Origin: Aquamicrobium zhengzhouense
GTDB lineage: Bacteria; Pseudomonadota; Alphaproteobacteria; Rhizobiales; Rhizobiaceae
DNA length: 64,000 bases
Direction: 5' to 3'
Assembly: GCF_016124105.1 (NCBI RefSeq)
Contig: NZ_JADGMQ010000018.1
Span: 1 to 64,000 of the forward strand
Made by a program: the position numbers and the translations under genes. Within the stretch, counting starts at the first letter, position 1. The number at the start of each line of letters is the position of its first letter. Shown here one piece after another: positions 26,719-35,161 of the stretch. Under the pieces are notes generated by a model. That model saw only the letters and a program-made list of their open reading frames with translations. It was not told where the DNA came from and did no database searches.

Positions 26719-28341
26719 TCAGGCTTTCTTTTCGAGGAAGTCCGCACGCAGCTTGGCGCGCAGTTCCTTGCGGCTGATCTTGCCGACTGCTGTGGTCTGG
26801 AATTCGCTGACGAAGACGATCTGATCCGGCACCTTAAAGTCGGCGACCTTGCGCGTGCGCATGAAAGCCTTGAGTTCGGAGGCCTTGGGCTGTTCGCCTT
26901 GCGGGATCACGAAGGCGCAGCTCTTTTCGCCAAGGAACGGATCCGGCAGCGACACAACGGCAGCGTCGAACACGCTCGGATGCGCGAGGAGGTGATCTTC
27001 GATCTCCTCAGCCGAGATCTTTTCGCCAGCGCGGTTGATGTGGTCGGTGGCCCGGCCCTGAACGACGAGGTAGCCCTCGGGCGTGCGCTTGACGACATCG
27101 CCGGTGCGGTAAAAACCGTCCTCTGTGAAGGAGCGCGAATTTGCGCCCGGATCATTGTGATAGCCGCGAATGGTGTAGGGTCCGCGGGTCAGAAGATTGC
27201 CCGGCTCGCCTTCTGGTACCGGATTGCCCTGATCGTCGACGATGAGGACTTCATCATCGGCGCTGATCGGACGGCCCTGCGTCTCAACGATGATCTCATA
27301 TGGATCATCAAGGCGCGTGTAGTTGACGAGGCCTTCGGCCATGCCGAACACCTGCTGCAAGGTGCAGCCAAGGCTACCTTTCACCCGGCGGGCAGCTTCC
27401 GGCATGAACTTTGCACCACCAACCTGCAAAATCTGAAGGCTCGACAGATCGTAGCTCGTCTTCGGCGCGGCCTGCATCCAGAGGAGCGCCAGCGGCGGAA
27501 CAAGACCGGTGATCGTCACCTTTTCGCGCTCGATCAGCGCAAAGGCCGTTTCCGGTGATGGCGATGGGCACATGACGACCCGCGATCCGGCATAGAGCGC
27601 GCCAAAGACGCCTGGCGACGACATCGGGAAATTATGCGCGACGGGAAGCGCCGACATGTAGACGCTGTCGGCATCAAGACCGCAGATCTCGGCGCTGGCT
27701 CGGAACGAATAGATATAGTCGTCATGCGTGCGCGGGATCAGTTTGGACAGGCCCGTGCTACCACCCGAAATCTGCAGGAACGCAACCGACGACGGGGACG
27801 GATCAGCAGGTAGAAGCGCGGCGTTGGCCTTGAAGCTCGACAGGGCGACGAACTCTTCGGCTTCGCCAACAACGATGACGTTCTTGATCGCAGGAACAGC
27901 TGCAACGACTTCACGCGCCAGCGTACGGTAGTCGAAATTGTCGTAGCGCTCGGCGATCACATAGGCGGCAGCTTCCGACTTCTGCGCGAAGTGGACGATC
28001 TCGGTCAGACGATGGGCCGGCAGGGCGTAGACGGGAATGAGACCGGCGACGAACAAGCCGCAAACGACCGAGAGGAATTCCGGGATATTGCCAAGCTGGA
28101 CAACAACGCGGTCGCCCGGCTGAAGGCCAAGCGCGAGGAAGCCGGCAGCATTGGTTTCGGCCTTGGAGAAAAGCTCGCCATAGGTCCAGCTGGTGCCATC
28201 GCCGCCGGTGACGGCGACGCGGTCGGGATGCTCGGCAGCACGCTCGCGCAGGAAGCCCGGAAAGGTCTCACCGCGCCAGTAGCCGCGTTCGCGATAAAGC
28301 CGTGCCAGTTCGTCCGGCCAAACCTGTTGTAGCGGAATCAT
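26719..28341 (-). CDS. entE: 2,3-dihydroxybenzoate-AMP ligase
   Basis: Adenylates 2,3-dihydroxybenzoate and loads it on the aryl carrier. 540 residues: [20 protein letters not shown] near 190 (A3 loop), [18 protein letters not shown] near 234 (the asparagine matches DHB-specific ligases), [20 protein letters not shown] near 426, and [13 protein letters not shown] near 516 with the catalytic lysine. ATGA overlap with entC. Confidence 0.93.
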   Translation of the reverse strand: MIPLQQVWPDELARLYRERGYWRGETFPGFLRERAAEHPDRVAVTGGDGTSWTYGELFSKAETNAAGFLALGLQPGDRVVVQLGNIPEFLSVVCGLFVAGLIPVYALPAHRLTEIVHFAQKSEAAAYVIAERYDNFDYRTLAREVVAAVPAIKNVIVVGEAEEFVALSSFKANAALLPADPSPSSVAFLQISGGSTGLSKLIPRTHDDYIYSFRASAEICGLDADSVYMSALPVAHNFPMSSPGVFGALYAGSRVVMCPSPSPETAFALIEREKVTITGLVPPLALLWMQAAPKTSYDLSSLQILQVGGAKFMPEAARRVKGSLGCTLQQVFGMAEGLVNYTRLDDPYEIIVETQGRPISADDEVLIVDDQGNPVPEGEPGNLLTRGPYTIRGYHNDPGANSRSFTEDGFYRTGDVVKRTPEGYLVVQGRATDHINRAGEKISAEEIEDHLLAHPSVFDAAVVSLPDPFLGEKSCAFVIPQGEQPKASELKAFMRTRKVADFKVPDQIVFVSEFQTTAVGKISRKELRAKLRADFLEKKA

Positions 28342-29504
28342 GCCGCGATCTCCTTGAGCGGATAACCGCCTTCATCAATGCCAAGAGCCGACAGCATGGC
28401 GAGAAACTTGGCGGACGTTTCGTCGATCTCCGCTTCCGGCTCAGAACCTGGAACGATGCCTGCGCCTGAATAGACGCGAACATTGCATCCGTTGACTTCT
28501 GCGCATCTCAAGGCGACGTACCACTCGCCGTCGCCGGAGCGATCGACCCAACCGACCGCACCGGCATAAAAGCCGCGGTCATATTCTTCGAGTTCCCTGA
28601 TCGCAGCTGCCGAAGCAACTCGAGGCATGCCGCAGACCGCAGGGGTAGGATGCAGAAGGGCAGCGAGTTCAGCTGCACTCGTATCATCACTTTTGAGCGT
28701 AGCGGTGATGCGCGTTCCGAGGTGCCACATGGTCGCGGTCGCGCGAAGGGTGGTGCCGTCGGGGATGAATATGTCCGTGCAGTAGGGAGCGAGGAGGTCG
28801 GTAATGGCCTCGATCACCTCGCGATGTTCACGCTGGTTCTTGTTCGAGTTCTCGAGCCATCTGGCGGATTCGCGATCACGAACCGGGTCGATATAACGAC
28901 GGGCGGAGCCGGCCAGCGGGTGCGAAACCACTTGGCGGCCTTCGCGTGAAACAAGAAGTTCCGGCGTCGCTCCCATCAAAGCGGCAGTGCCCCCGGGAAG
29001 CGGCGTCTGGAACGCGGTTACCGACGTATCCTGTGACAGATGCTGCATCAGTGCCTCGCGATCGATCGGCTGAGGAGCCGTGATGGCCAGACTGCGCGAC
29101 AAGACGATCTTGCGCAGCTCCTCTGCCGAGGACTTTGAAGCCTCCATCATCGCAAGGGCGCGCGTGACAGCGGCGCCGTAATTCTCCGCAGGCGGCTCGG
29201 CAGAGACGATCCATGGCTGCGAGCCTAGGTCACCGGCACGCGTCGCACGTCGTGGCTGGAACTTTGCAAAGGAGAGCTCGGCAGGCTGATAAAGGTAGTC
29301 GCGGGCCTCGCGGTCAAATGGCATTGCGCCGACAAGGCGATCTGCTCCGTCAGCATGTTGCGCGAAGAATGACGCGACGCGCGCACCTAATGTCGAGGCA
29401 GGTCCAGGCTCGAGTTCACGCTTCAGGCCGCTCGCAGTGAGATTCCCGGCCGGTGTCAGCAACCTGAAAACATTCGGTGCGTGTTGATGAAAATCAGAAC
29501 TCAT
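28338..29504 (-). CDS. entC: Isochorismate synthase
   Basis: First committed step: chorismate to isochorismate. 388 residues of the chorismate-binding family: [17 protein letters not shown] near 130, [20 protein letters not shown] near 178, and [23 protein letters not shown] in two parts near 288, with [16 protein letters not shown] (Mg ligands) near 352. First gene of the leftward operon, so its upstream region carries the operon promoter. Confidence 0.93.
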   Translation of the reverse strand: MSSDFHQHAPNVFRLLTPAGNLTASGLKRELEPGPASTLGARVASFFAQHADGADRLVGAMPFDREARDYLYQPAELSFAKFQPRRATRAGDLGSQPWIVSAEPPAENYGAAVTRALAMMEASKSSAEELRKIVLSRSLAITAPQPIDREALMQHLSQDTSVTAFQTPLPGGTAALMGATPELLVSREGRQVVSHPLAGSARRYIDPVRDRESARWLENSNKNQREHREVIEAITDLLAPYCTDIFIPDGTTLRATATMWHLGTRITATLKSDDTSAAELAALLHPTPAVCGMPRVASAAAIRELEEYDRGFYAGAVGWVDRSGDGEWYVALRCAEVNGCNVRVYSGAGIVPGSEPEAEIDETSAKFLAMLSALGIDEGGYPLKEIAA

Positions 29505-29658
29505 TTGCCTCGCGTCTCCTGCCGCTTCGTCAGCGAACGCTGCGTCGGAATCGACCGTTTCACGCAGAACGTTTCCCTTGTTCTATGAAGATTGGGTACG
29601 TTCGTCCCGCCAGATCACGGCATGTTCAGATGCCGTATTCCCGGGAGGAATATAAATG

Positions 29659-29673
29659 CGAGTGAAAAAGTCA
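29659..29673. promoter_or_regulatory. One-mismatch IRO box in the divergent entC / cytochrome b561 region
   Basis: CGAGTGAAAAAGTCA on the plus strand is TGACTTTTTCACTCG on the minus strand, i.e. TGA-N9-TCG. It resembles the perfect site at 21055 (minus strand TGAGTTTTTAGGTCA). It is flanked by TGCGAG and CTCGCA, a wider inverted repeat (29657-29687). It may serve both divergent operons. Confidence 0.45.
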
Positions 29674-29742
29674 ACTTACATTCTCGCAATGTGGTCCGCT
29701 TTGGGATAGGCCACGGTCCGGGAAAGGACTTTAGGGCGCAGG

Positions 29743-30228
29743 ATGACGCAACCGACTTACGATAGGGTATCGATCTGGCTTCACTGGCTGATTGCGGCGG
29801 CTATGGCGATACAGTTCGCGACCGGCTGGCTATGGGGCATCTACGAAAGAGGCAGCGAGCCGCGTTTCATTCTGTTTCGCATTCACATTGTGGTTGGGAG
29901 TGTGATTTTCGCGCTCGCCCTTATCCGGATCAGCTGGCGGCTGACGCACAAGGCGCCACCTCCGCCAGCTGGAATGTCGCGCGCGACATTCATCGCTTCA
30001 AAGGCGGCGCACGGGCTGCTTTACCTTGCGATCATCGTTCAGCCCCTGCTTGGGCTGCTCACGATTACGGCCTTTGGCAAGAGCATCGGCCGCTGGCCGC
30101 GCGACCTCCATATGATTCTCGTGAACGTCATTGCGGCGATCATTCTAATCCACGTCGCGGCGGCGATCTGGCACCAGTTTGTCCGTCTCGACAATCTCAT
30201 GCGGCGCATGCTGCCATCGCGTATCTGA
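29743..30228 (+). CDS. Cytochrome b561 family protein
   Basis: 161 residues with four membrane helices. Candidate haem ligands are H13 (WLHWLIAAAMAIQF), H48 (RIHIVVGSVIF), H90 (AAHGLLYLAIIVQP) and HVAAAIWHQF near 146. It lies 11 bases before a ferric-siderophore binding protein gene, so the two are co-transcribed. A role in moving electrons across the inner membrane for iron reduction is possible but inferred only from context. Confidence 0.85.
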   Translation: MTQPTYDRVSIWLHWLIAAAMAIQFATGWLWGIYERGSEPRFILFRIHIVVGSVIFALALIRISWRLTHKAPPPPAGMSRATFIASKAAHGLLYLAIIVQPLLGLLTITAFGKSIGRWPRDLHMILVNVIAAIILIHVAAAIWHQFVRLDNLMRRMLPSRI

Positions 30229-30239
30229 GGAGCGGATCA

Positions 30240-31358
30240 ATGTCTTTCATTTCGAAGATATATCGCGGGATTTGCGCTGTTGCCCTTCTCGCGCTTGGGG
30301 CTGTCGGAGCAGCGGGAACCGCAGCCGCGCAGATCGTGGTAACGGACGTCAGTGGACGTGAAATCCGCCTTGAGGAGCCAGCGAAGCGCATCCTGATCGA
30401 TGACGGACGCTATCTTGTCGCTCTGTCGCTGATCCACCCTGATCCGGTCAGTATCCTGTCTGCATGGCCCAAGGACATTCACCGGATCGGCGAGGCCTAT
30501 TATCGGGATTTCGCCGCCAAGTTCCCGGCAATCGAGAGTCTGAACCAGACGTCGAGCTCCGCCGGGAGTTTTTCGGTCGAGCAGGTGCTGGCCTCCGAGC
30601 CGGATCTGGCGATCTTCTCGCTGCAGTCGCGCCCTTCCGAGATCGAGATCAGCCAGCTGGAGCGCGCGGGCATCCCGGTGGTGGTTATCGACTTTTTCAA
30701 CCACCCGCTGGAGAATTCGGAGCCAAGCTTTCGTCTCCTTGGGGCCGTCACCGGGCGGGAGCAGCAGGCCGAAGCGTTCATAAAGCTGCGGCGCGAGCGG
30801 ATCGACATGATCAGGTCGCGGCTGGAGGCGGACAGTTCCGCTCGGCCAAATGTGATGCTTGAGCCACATGCCGCGCGCACAGAAGAATGCTGCCCTTCAC
30901 CCGGCAAGGGGAATATTGGCGATTACATCGAACTTGCCGGAGGCACCAATATCGGTGCCGATGTCATCAAGGGCATCACCGGCGTTCTAAATCTGGAATA
31001 TGTGATCGAGGCCGATCCGGATGTCTACATCGCAACCGGTGGCCCTCACATGCAGGGCACGCAAGGGCTGCTGATCGGTCCCGGCTATGACGAAGCTACG
31101 GTTCGCACAACGCTGGATCGTGTGCTCGCTCGTCCAGGAATATCGGGCCTGAAAGCGGTGCGCGAGGGGCGTGCCTATGGTCTGGCGCACCAGCTTCTCA
31201 ACTCCCCCCTCGACATCCTGACGATAGAGACGCTGGCGTCCTGGATACGCCCGGATCTTTTCGCCGATATTGATCCGGAAGAGACGATGAAGCGGCTCAA
31301 CGAGGATTTTCTGGCTGTACCCCTTCAGGGCATCCACTGGATCGCGGTCGGGAAATAG
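30240..31358 (+). CDS. Periplasmic ferric-siderophore binding protein of an ABC transporter
   Basis: ATG 30240 follows GAGGAGCGGATCA. The open frame extends upstream but overlaps the cytochrome gene. 372 residues: signal peptide of about 30 residues ending TAAAQ (no lipobox cysteine), then a class III binding fold (Peripla_BP_2) with RILIDDGRYLVALSLI, EPDLAIFS near 120 and IPVVVIDFFNHP. Its permease and ATPase are on the opposite strand at 32171-34029, facing it. Confidence 0.87.
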   Translation: MSFISKIYRGICAVALLALGAVGAAGTAAAQIVVTDVSGREIRLEEPAKRILIDDGRYLVALSLIHPDPVSILSAWPKDIHRIGEAYYRDFAAKFPAIESLNQTSSSAGSFSVEQVLASEPDLAIFSLQSRPSEIEISQLERAGIPVVVIDFFNHPLENSEPSFRLLGAVTGREQQAEAFIKLRRERIDMIRSRLEADSSARPNVMLEPHAARTEECCPSPGKGNIGDYIELAGGTNIGADVIKGITGVLNLEYVIEADPDVYIATGGPHMQGTQGLLIGPGYDEATVRTTLDRVLARPGISGLKAVREGRAYGLAHQLLNSPLDILTIETLASWIRPDLFADIDPEETMKRLNEDFLAVPLQGIHWIAVGK

Positions 31359-31364
31359 TGCTCG

Positions 31365-31387
31365 AACTCCCGCGCTCTGCGGGAGTT
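31365..31387. terminator. Hairpin between convergent siderophore genes
   Basis: AACTCCCGC-GCTCT-GCGGGAGTT is a perfect 9-bp stem between two converging stops. It has no T run on either side, so termination efficiency is uncertain. Confidence 0.55.
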
Positions 31388-31410
31388 GCCGGTTCTGCGC
31401 AGGTTTTGAC

Positions 31411-32154
31411 TTAGTCGTCGACGTGGTCGTGGCCGCCGACGCGGTCTGGACGCCAATAGCCTTCCGAGGAGATCTGCTCACGGGTCAGGCCGCGAGCGAT
31501 GAGGGCATGTCGCTGACGCCGTACGTTGCTGGTCTCGCCGATGATGAGCGCGCGGCCGATGCCCTGCGGCAGTTCAAATGCCTCCACGGCATCAAACATC
31601 AAGTTGTTCGGGCCAGCTGGTGCCCCGTTGCGGTGCAGCCAGCGAATGTCGGCATCGGCCTTGGTTTCGATCGCAATTTCGCCGGCTGGCCCGTCCGTTT
31701 CGAGGAACACATAAGCCCGCTTGCCTTCGGGCATGGTCTCCAGGATGTGTGCGAAGGCGGGAATGCAGGTTTCGTCGCCCGTCATCAGGTGCCAGTCAGC
31801 AGAGCTGTCGTAGGTGGTTTTTCCACGCGGTCCGCGCGCGACAATCGTGTCACCAGCCTTGGCGGATTTTGCCCAGTCCGTGGCCGGTGAAGCGCCGTGC
31901 TTGAGGAAATCGACGTCGAATGTTCCTGCGGCGCGGTCCATGGAGCGGATCGTGTAGTGCCTGCGACCCGTTTCGCCGTTCGGCAGCGTCATGAAAAAGA
32001 CGATGGCCTGCCCTGGCAGGTAGTCAAACTCAGCGATGTCATCGCAGGTGAATGTGACCCGGTGCATGTTGGGTTCTGCATCAGCGCTGGAAATGACCCG
32101 TAGGGTCCAGTCTCGCAGGTTGGCCTTCCCGGTGGGTGCAGGTGCCGTGCTCAT
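31411..32154 (-). CDS. Siderophore-interacting protein, NADPH/FAD ferric-siderophore reductase
   Basis: About 247 residues. ATG 32154 is preferred because AAGGA lies 6 bases before it, while the upstream ATG abuts AAGGA. FAD-binding beta-barrel: GRRHYTIRSMDRAAGTFDVD near 73 (R-x-Y-T/S-x-R motif) and DFLKHG; C-terminal SIP domain with GDETCIPAFAHILE near 131 and GETSNVRRQRHAL near 217. Releases iron from the imported siderophore by reduction in the cytosol. Last gene of the leftward transport operon. Confidence 0.9.
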   Translation of the reverse strand: MSTAPAPTGKANLRDWTLRVISSADAEPNMHRVTFTCDDIAEFDYLPGQAIVFFMTLPNGETGRRHYTIRSMDRAAGTFDVDFLKHGASPATDWAKSAKAGDTIVARGPRGKTTYDSSADWHLMTGDETCIPAFAHILETMPEGKRAYVFLETDGPAGEIAIETKADADIRWLHRNGAPAGPNNLMFDAVEAFELPQGIGRALIIGETSNVRRQRHALIARGLTREQISSEGYWRPDRVGGHDHVDD

Positions 32155-32170
32155 GGACATTCCTTTCGAG

Positions 32171-32977
32171 TTAAAAGTCCCTGTCACAGACGATGCCGTC
32201 TACCATGACCTGGACGAAACCGCGGCTGCAACGTTCGACGCGGGCTTCGATGCCGTAGACGCTGGCCAGGGTTTCAGGGGTGATCGCCTTGGAAGGCGCT
32301 GCATCTGCGGCAAGGCCGCGTGGGGATAGAACGAGGATACGCTCGCACCAGCGGCAGGCAAGTGCGATGTCATGAAGCACCACGATGGTGATGGTGCCGC
32401 GTTCGACACCAAGCTCCTGAACAGCGCTCATCACTCGGTGCTGATGAGCAAGGTCCAGTGCGCTCGTTGGCTCGTCAAGAAGAAGGACAGCGGGCTTTCG
32501 CGCAATCGCCTGGGCAAGGCTGGCAAGCTGGCGCTGACCGCCAGACAGTTCGTCAAGACCGCGCATGGCCAGATCAGCAATGCCTAGCCGCTCCAGCGTC
32601 GTCATGGCAATCTGGCGAGCTTCAGTTGAGGAGGTCAGGCCCTGCGATGTGCGCAACGCGCTCAGCATCGCTTCATATACGGTCAGGGCAACGCGCTGCG
32701 GCAATGATTGCGGCATATAGCCGACATGCCTGGAATATTCGGGAAGCGACAGGCGCAGCAGGTTGGTATCGCCCAGATGGATCTCGCCGCTTGCCCGCTG
32801 CAGTCCCGCAAGCCCGCGCAGAAGAGTCGACTTGCCCGCCGCGTTGGGGCCAACAAGCGCGGTCAACGTCCCCGGTTTAAAAGGAGCCAGCGTCAGATCC
32901 TTGATAACGGGGCGCCTGGCGTACCCGATCGAGAGACCGCTGACCTTCAACTGCGTGTTTTTAGGGCCGTTACTCAC
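32171..32977 (-). CDS. ABC transporter ATPase for ferric siderophore
   Basis: 268 residues from GTG 32977 (VSNGPKNTQLKVSGLSIGYA) with GGGAG 6 bases upstream. The longer frame runs into the permease gene in another phase and is rejected. Walker A GPNAAGKSTLL near 45, Q-loop YMPQSLPQ, signature LSGGQRQLASLAQ near 148, Walker B AVLLLDEPTSALD near 167. The start overlaps the permease stop (GTGA). FecE/FepC type. Confidence 0.92.
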   Translation of the reverse strand: MSNGPKNTQLKVSGLSIGYARRPVIKDLTLAPFKPGTLTALVGPNAAGKSTLLRGLAGLQRASGEIHLGDTNLLRLSLPEYSRHVGYMPQSLPQRVALTVYEAMLSALRTSQGLTSSTEARQIAMTTLERLGIADLAMRGLDELSGGQRQLASLAQAIARKPAVLLLDEPTSALDLAHQHRVMSAVQELGVERGTITIVVLHDIALACRWCERILVLSPRGLAADAAPSKAITPETLASVYGIEARVERCSRGFVQVMVDGIVCDRDF

Positions 32978-34029
32978 GTGCGCTCCCTGCGAAAGAAGAT
33001 GAGCGCAACAAAGAAGGGAACGCCGATCAGGGCGGTGACAATGCCGACCGGAAGGATTGCTCCGGGGACGATTGACTTGGCGACCACGGATGACAAGGAC
33101 ATCACGAGCGCGCCAGAGAGCATGGAGGTCGGCAGGAAGAAACGGTGATCTTCGCCGACCAGCAAGCGTGCAATATGCGGTCCGACAAGGCCGATAAAGC
33201 CGATGGTTCCGACGAAGGCGACCGCGACACCGGCAAAGATGGCAACCCGCAGAAGCGCCATGAAGCGCAGGCGTGGCACGTTGATGCCAAAGCTGCGGGC
33301 GCGGTCTTCGCCAAGGCGCAGCGCTGTCATGGGCCAGGAAGCGCGCAGCGAAAAGGGCCCGATCAACACAAGAATGAGAGCCAGGATGCCGATCTTGTCC
33401 CATGTGGCGCGCGATAGGCTGCCCATGCTCCAGAAGACGAGTTGCTGCAATGCTTCTTGCGAAGCGATGAACTGGATCACCGCCACCAAGGCGTTGAAGG
33501 TAAACACCATCGCTATGCCGAAAAGAACCAGCGTTTCGGGGCCGGTTCCACGCAGGCGCGCAAGTGCCTGCAAAAGCAGGACGGAGCCAAACGCGAAAAT
33601 GAATGCGTTGGCGGAGATTAGATAGGTGATGTCCATCCCGGGCCAGCCAAGGCCGAGAACGATCGCCAGCGCCGCGCCGAGCGAGGCTGCAGACGAAACG
33701 CCGAGCGTGAACGGGCTTGCCAGCGGATTGTTGAGGATGGTCTGCATTTCAGCGCCGGCCAGAGACAAGGCTGCGCCAACCAGAAGAGCGATAACGGCTT
33801 GTGGCAGACGTACGTCCCACACGATGATCTGCTTTGGACCGGACAATTCTGACGGGAAGAAGATGCCGCGCACCGCTTCTATTGCCGACAGGCTGGATGG
33901 TCCGGTGGCAACGTCCGCAAGAAATGCAAGCACTGCGGCAGTTGCGAGCACGGCCATAATGGCCATGCGGCGCCGTACGAGCCGGTCATACTCCGCAAGG
34001 TGCGGAAATTCTGCACTTCTGTCTGCCAC
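32974..34029 (-). CDS. FecCD-family ABC permease for ferric siderophore
   Basis: The likely start is GTG 34029 (VADRSAEFPHLAEYDRLVRR, GGGA nearby), giving 351 residues as usual for FecCD permeases. The open frame continues to 34284 across the opposite gene. RLPQAVIALLVGAALSLAGA and NNPLASPFTLGVSSAASLGA near 100-120 are the classic FecCD signature; GFIGLVGPHIARLLVGEDHR near 286 is the coupling motif. Only one permease gene is present, so a homodimer is expected. Confidence 0.88.
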   Translation of the reverse strand: MADRSAEFPHLAEYDRLVRRRMAIMAVLATAAVLAFLADVATGPSSLSAIEAVRGIFFPSELSGPKQIIVWDVRLPQAVIALLVGAALSLAGAEMQTILNNPLASPFTLGVSSAASLGAALAIVLGLGWPGMDITYLISANAFIFAFGSVLLLQALARLRGTGPETLVLFGIAMVFTFNALVAVIQFIASQEALQQLVFWSMGSLSRATWDKIGILALILVLIGPFSLRASWPMTALRLGEDRARSFGINVPRLRFMALLRVAIFAGVAVAFVGTIGFIGLVGPHIARLLVGEDHRFFLPTSMLSGALVMSLSSVVAKSIVPGAILPVGIVTALIGVPFFVALIFFRRERT

Positions 34030-34111
34030 GCGGGTTTCCCGATTGTCGGCCTTCAGCGCCGTTGCGCCGCCCTTGGCCGCATATGGACCGGGCGCCCGCT
34101 TATGAGATACA

Positions 34112-34126
34112 TGAAACTGATCGTCA
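34112..34126. promoter_or_regulatory. IRO (RirA-type) box between permease operon and esterase gene
   Basis: TGAAACTGATCGTCA matches TGA-N9-TCA exactly, within the 114-base divergent region. It supports the starts chosen at 34029 (minus) and 34144 (plus), since a longer esterase frame would place the box inside coding sequence. Confidence 0.55.
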
Positions 34127-34143
34127 AGTTTGAGCGCATCAAT

Positions 34144-34995
34144 ATGCCAGTTACTTCTCCCGCCGGGCTGTCGCCTGCAAAGCTCCCACCTGAAGAAGCG
34201 GCCCTCGCCATCTTCAATGGTGAACCATGTTCCCATCGGCTTACACGCCAGGCGGTCCAGACACGCGATGGCAGCCGATATCAATTGTTTGTCGCAACGC
34301 CGATGGAGGTGATCGCTGGGTCCGCGCGGCCTGTCCTTTATATGCTCGACGGGAATGCGGCTTTCGATGCGTTGACGCCGGGCCTACTCGCTGCGGTGCC
34401 GAACCTTTCAATTGTCGGTGTCGGCTACGACACAAATCTGCGCTTTGATCGGCCAAGCCGCTCGCGCGACTACACGCCGCCGCGCGATGCCAGTGATCCG
34501 AAGCCTGATCCCCAGCGCCCGGAGCGACTCGTCGGCGGGGCTTCGCTTTTCGTCGCTCGCCTGATCAATGAGTTGGTTCCTTATGCCGAGGCGGAGCTTT
34601 CGTTCCATGCGACCACGCGCTCGATCTGGGGACATTCGCTTGCCGGCATGTGTGTCCTGCATACGCTCTTCACCAGGCCTGGAGTCTTCAATCGCTATAT
34701 TGCCGTCAGCCCGTCACTTTGGTGGGAGGACAGGCTATTGCTGCGACGCGAGGAAGAGATTGCGGCGGACCAGCTCGGTACCGCTGACCTCCTCATCATG
34801 CTCGGCGATAGTGAGCGTCGTTCAAGCCCCGAGGGCCCGCATTGGGATGGGCCCGCGCCGCATACGCTAGAAATGATCGAACGGTTGAGCCAGCGCCCGG
34901 GGATCAGCGTATCGCATGAAATCTTTGCCGGAGCAGGACATGCAGCGACGCTTCCAGCTTCGCTGGCACCTGCGCTTGCCTTCGCTGCGAGGTAA
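34144..34995 (+). CDS. Alpha/beta hydrolase, IroE/Fes-like siderophore esterase
   Basis: About 283 residues (MPVTSPAGLSPAKLPPEEAA). Esterase-D/IroE fold: VLYMLDGNAAFDALTPGLLA near 63, nucleophile elbow WGHSLAGMCVLHTLF near 163 (catalytic serine), YIAVSPSLWWED near 185, and GAGHAATLP near 264 with the catalytic histidine. No signal peptide is evident, so cytosolic (Fes-like) hydrolysis of a trilactone is likelier than periplasmic. Divergent from the permease operon over an IRO box. Confidence 0.85.
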   Translation: MPVTSPAGLSPAKLPPEEAALAIFNGEPCSHRLTRQAVQTRDGSRYQLFVATPMEVIAGSARPVLYMLDGNAAFDALTPGLLAAVPNLSIVGVGYDTNLRFDRPSRSRDYTPPRDASDPKPDPQRPERLVGGASLFVARLINELVPYAEAELSFHATTRSIWGHSLAGMCVLHTLFTRPGVFNRYIAVSPSLWWEDRLLLRREEEIAADQLGTADLLIMLGDSERRSSPEGPHWDGPAPHTLEMIERLSQRPGISVSHEIFAGAGHAATLPASLAPALAFAAR

Positions 34996-35052
34996 ATTTC
35001 ACACAGTTTCCAGGAAGCTTCGGACTACCTTGAAAAGTGGCAACAAAAAGGT

Positions 35053-35067
35053 TGACTCAATTAGTCA
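35053..35067. promoter_or_regulatory. IRO (RirA-type) box upstream of the TonB receptor
   Basis: TGACTCAATTAGTCA fits TGA-N9-TCA and is also a perfect 5-bp inverted repeat (TGACT/AGTCA). It overlaps a TTGACT that could be the -35 element, so bound RirA would block RNA polymerase. Confidence 0.68.
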
Positions 35068-35161
35068 TGTTTTATAGCCCATGAGCCAGAAGTCAGGGGG
35101 ACACCACTGACAGGACCTGAGCTGCGCCATGCGCCAACGCACGGCAAACATCGGAGACTAC

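Noticed and set aside
34000-34143. N-terminal extension of the esterase to 34000
   Set aside because: It would overlap the permease start and place a perfect IRO box inside coding sequence; the extension has no family similarity.
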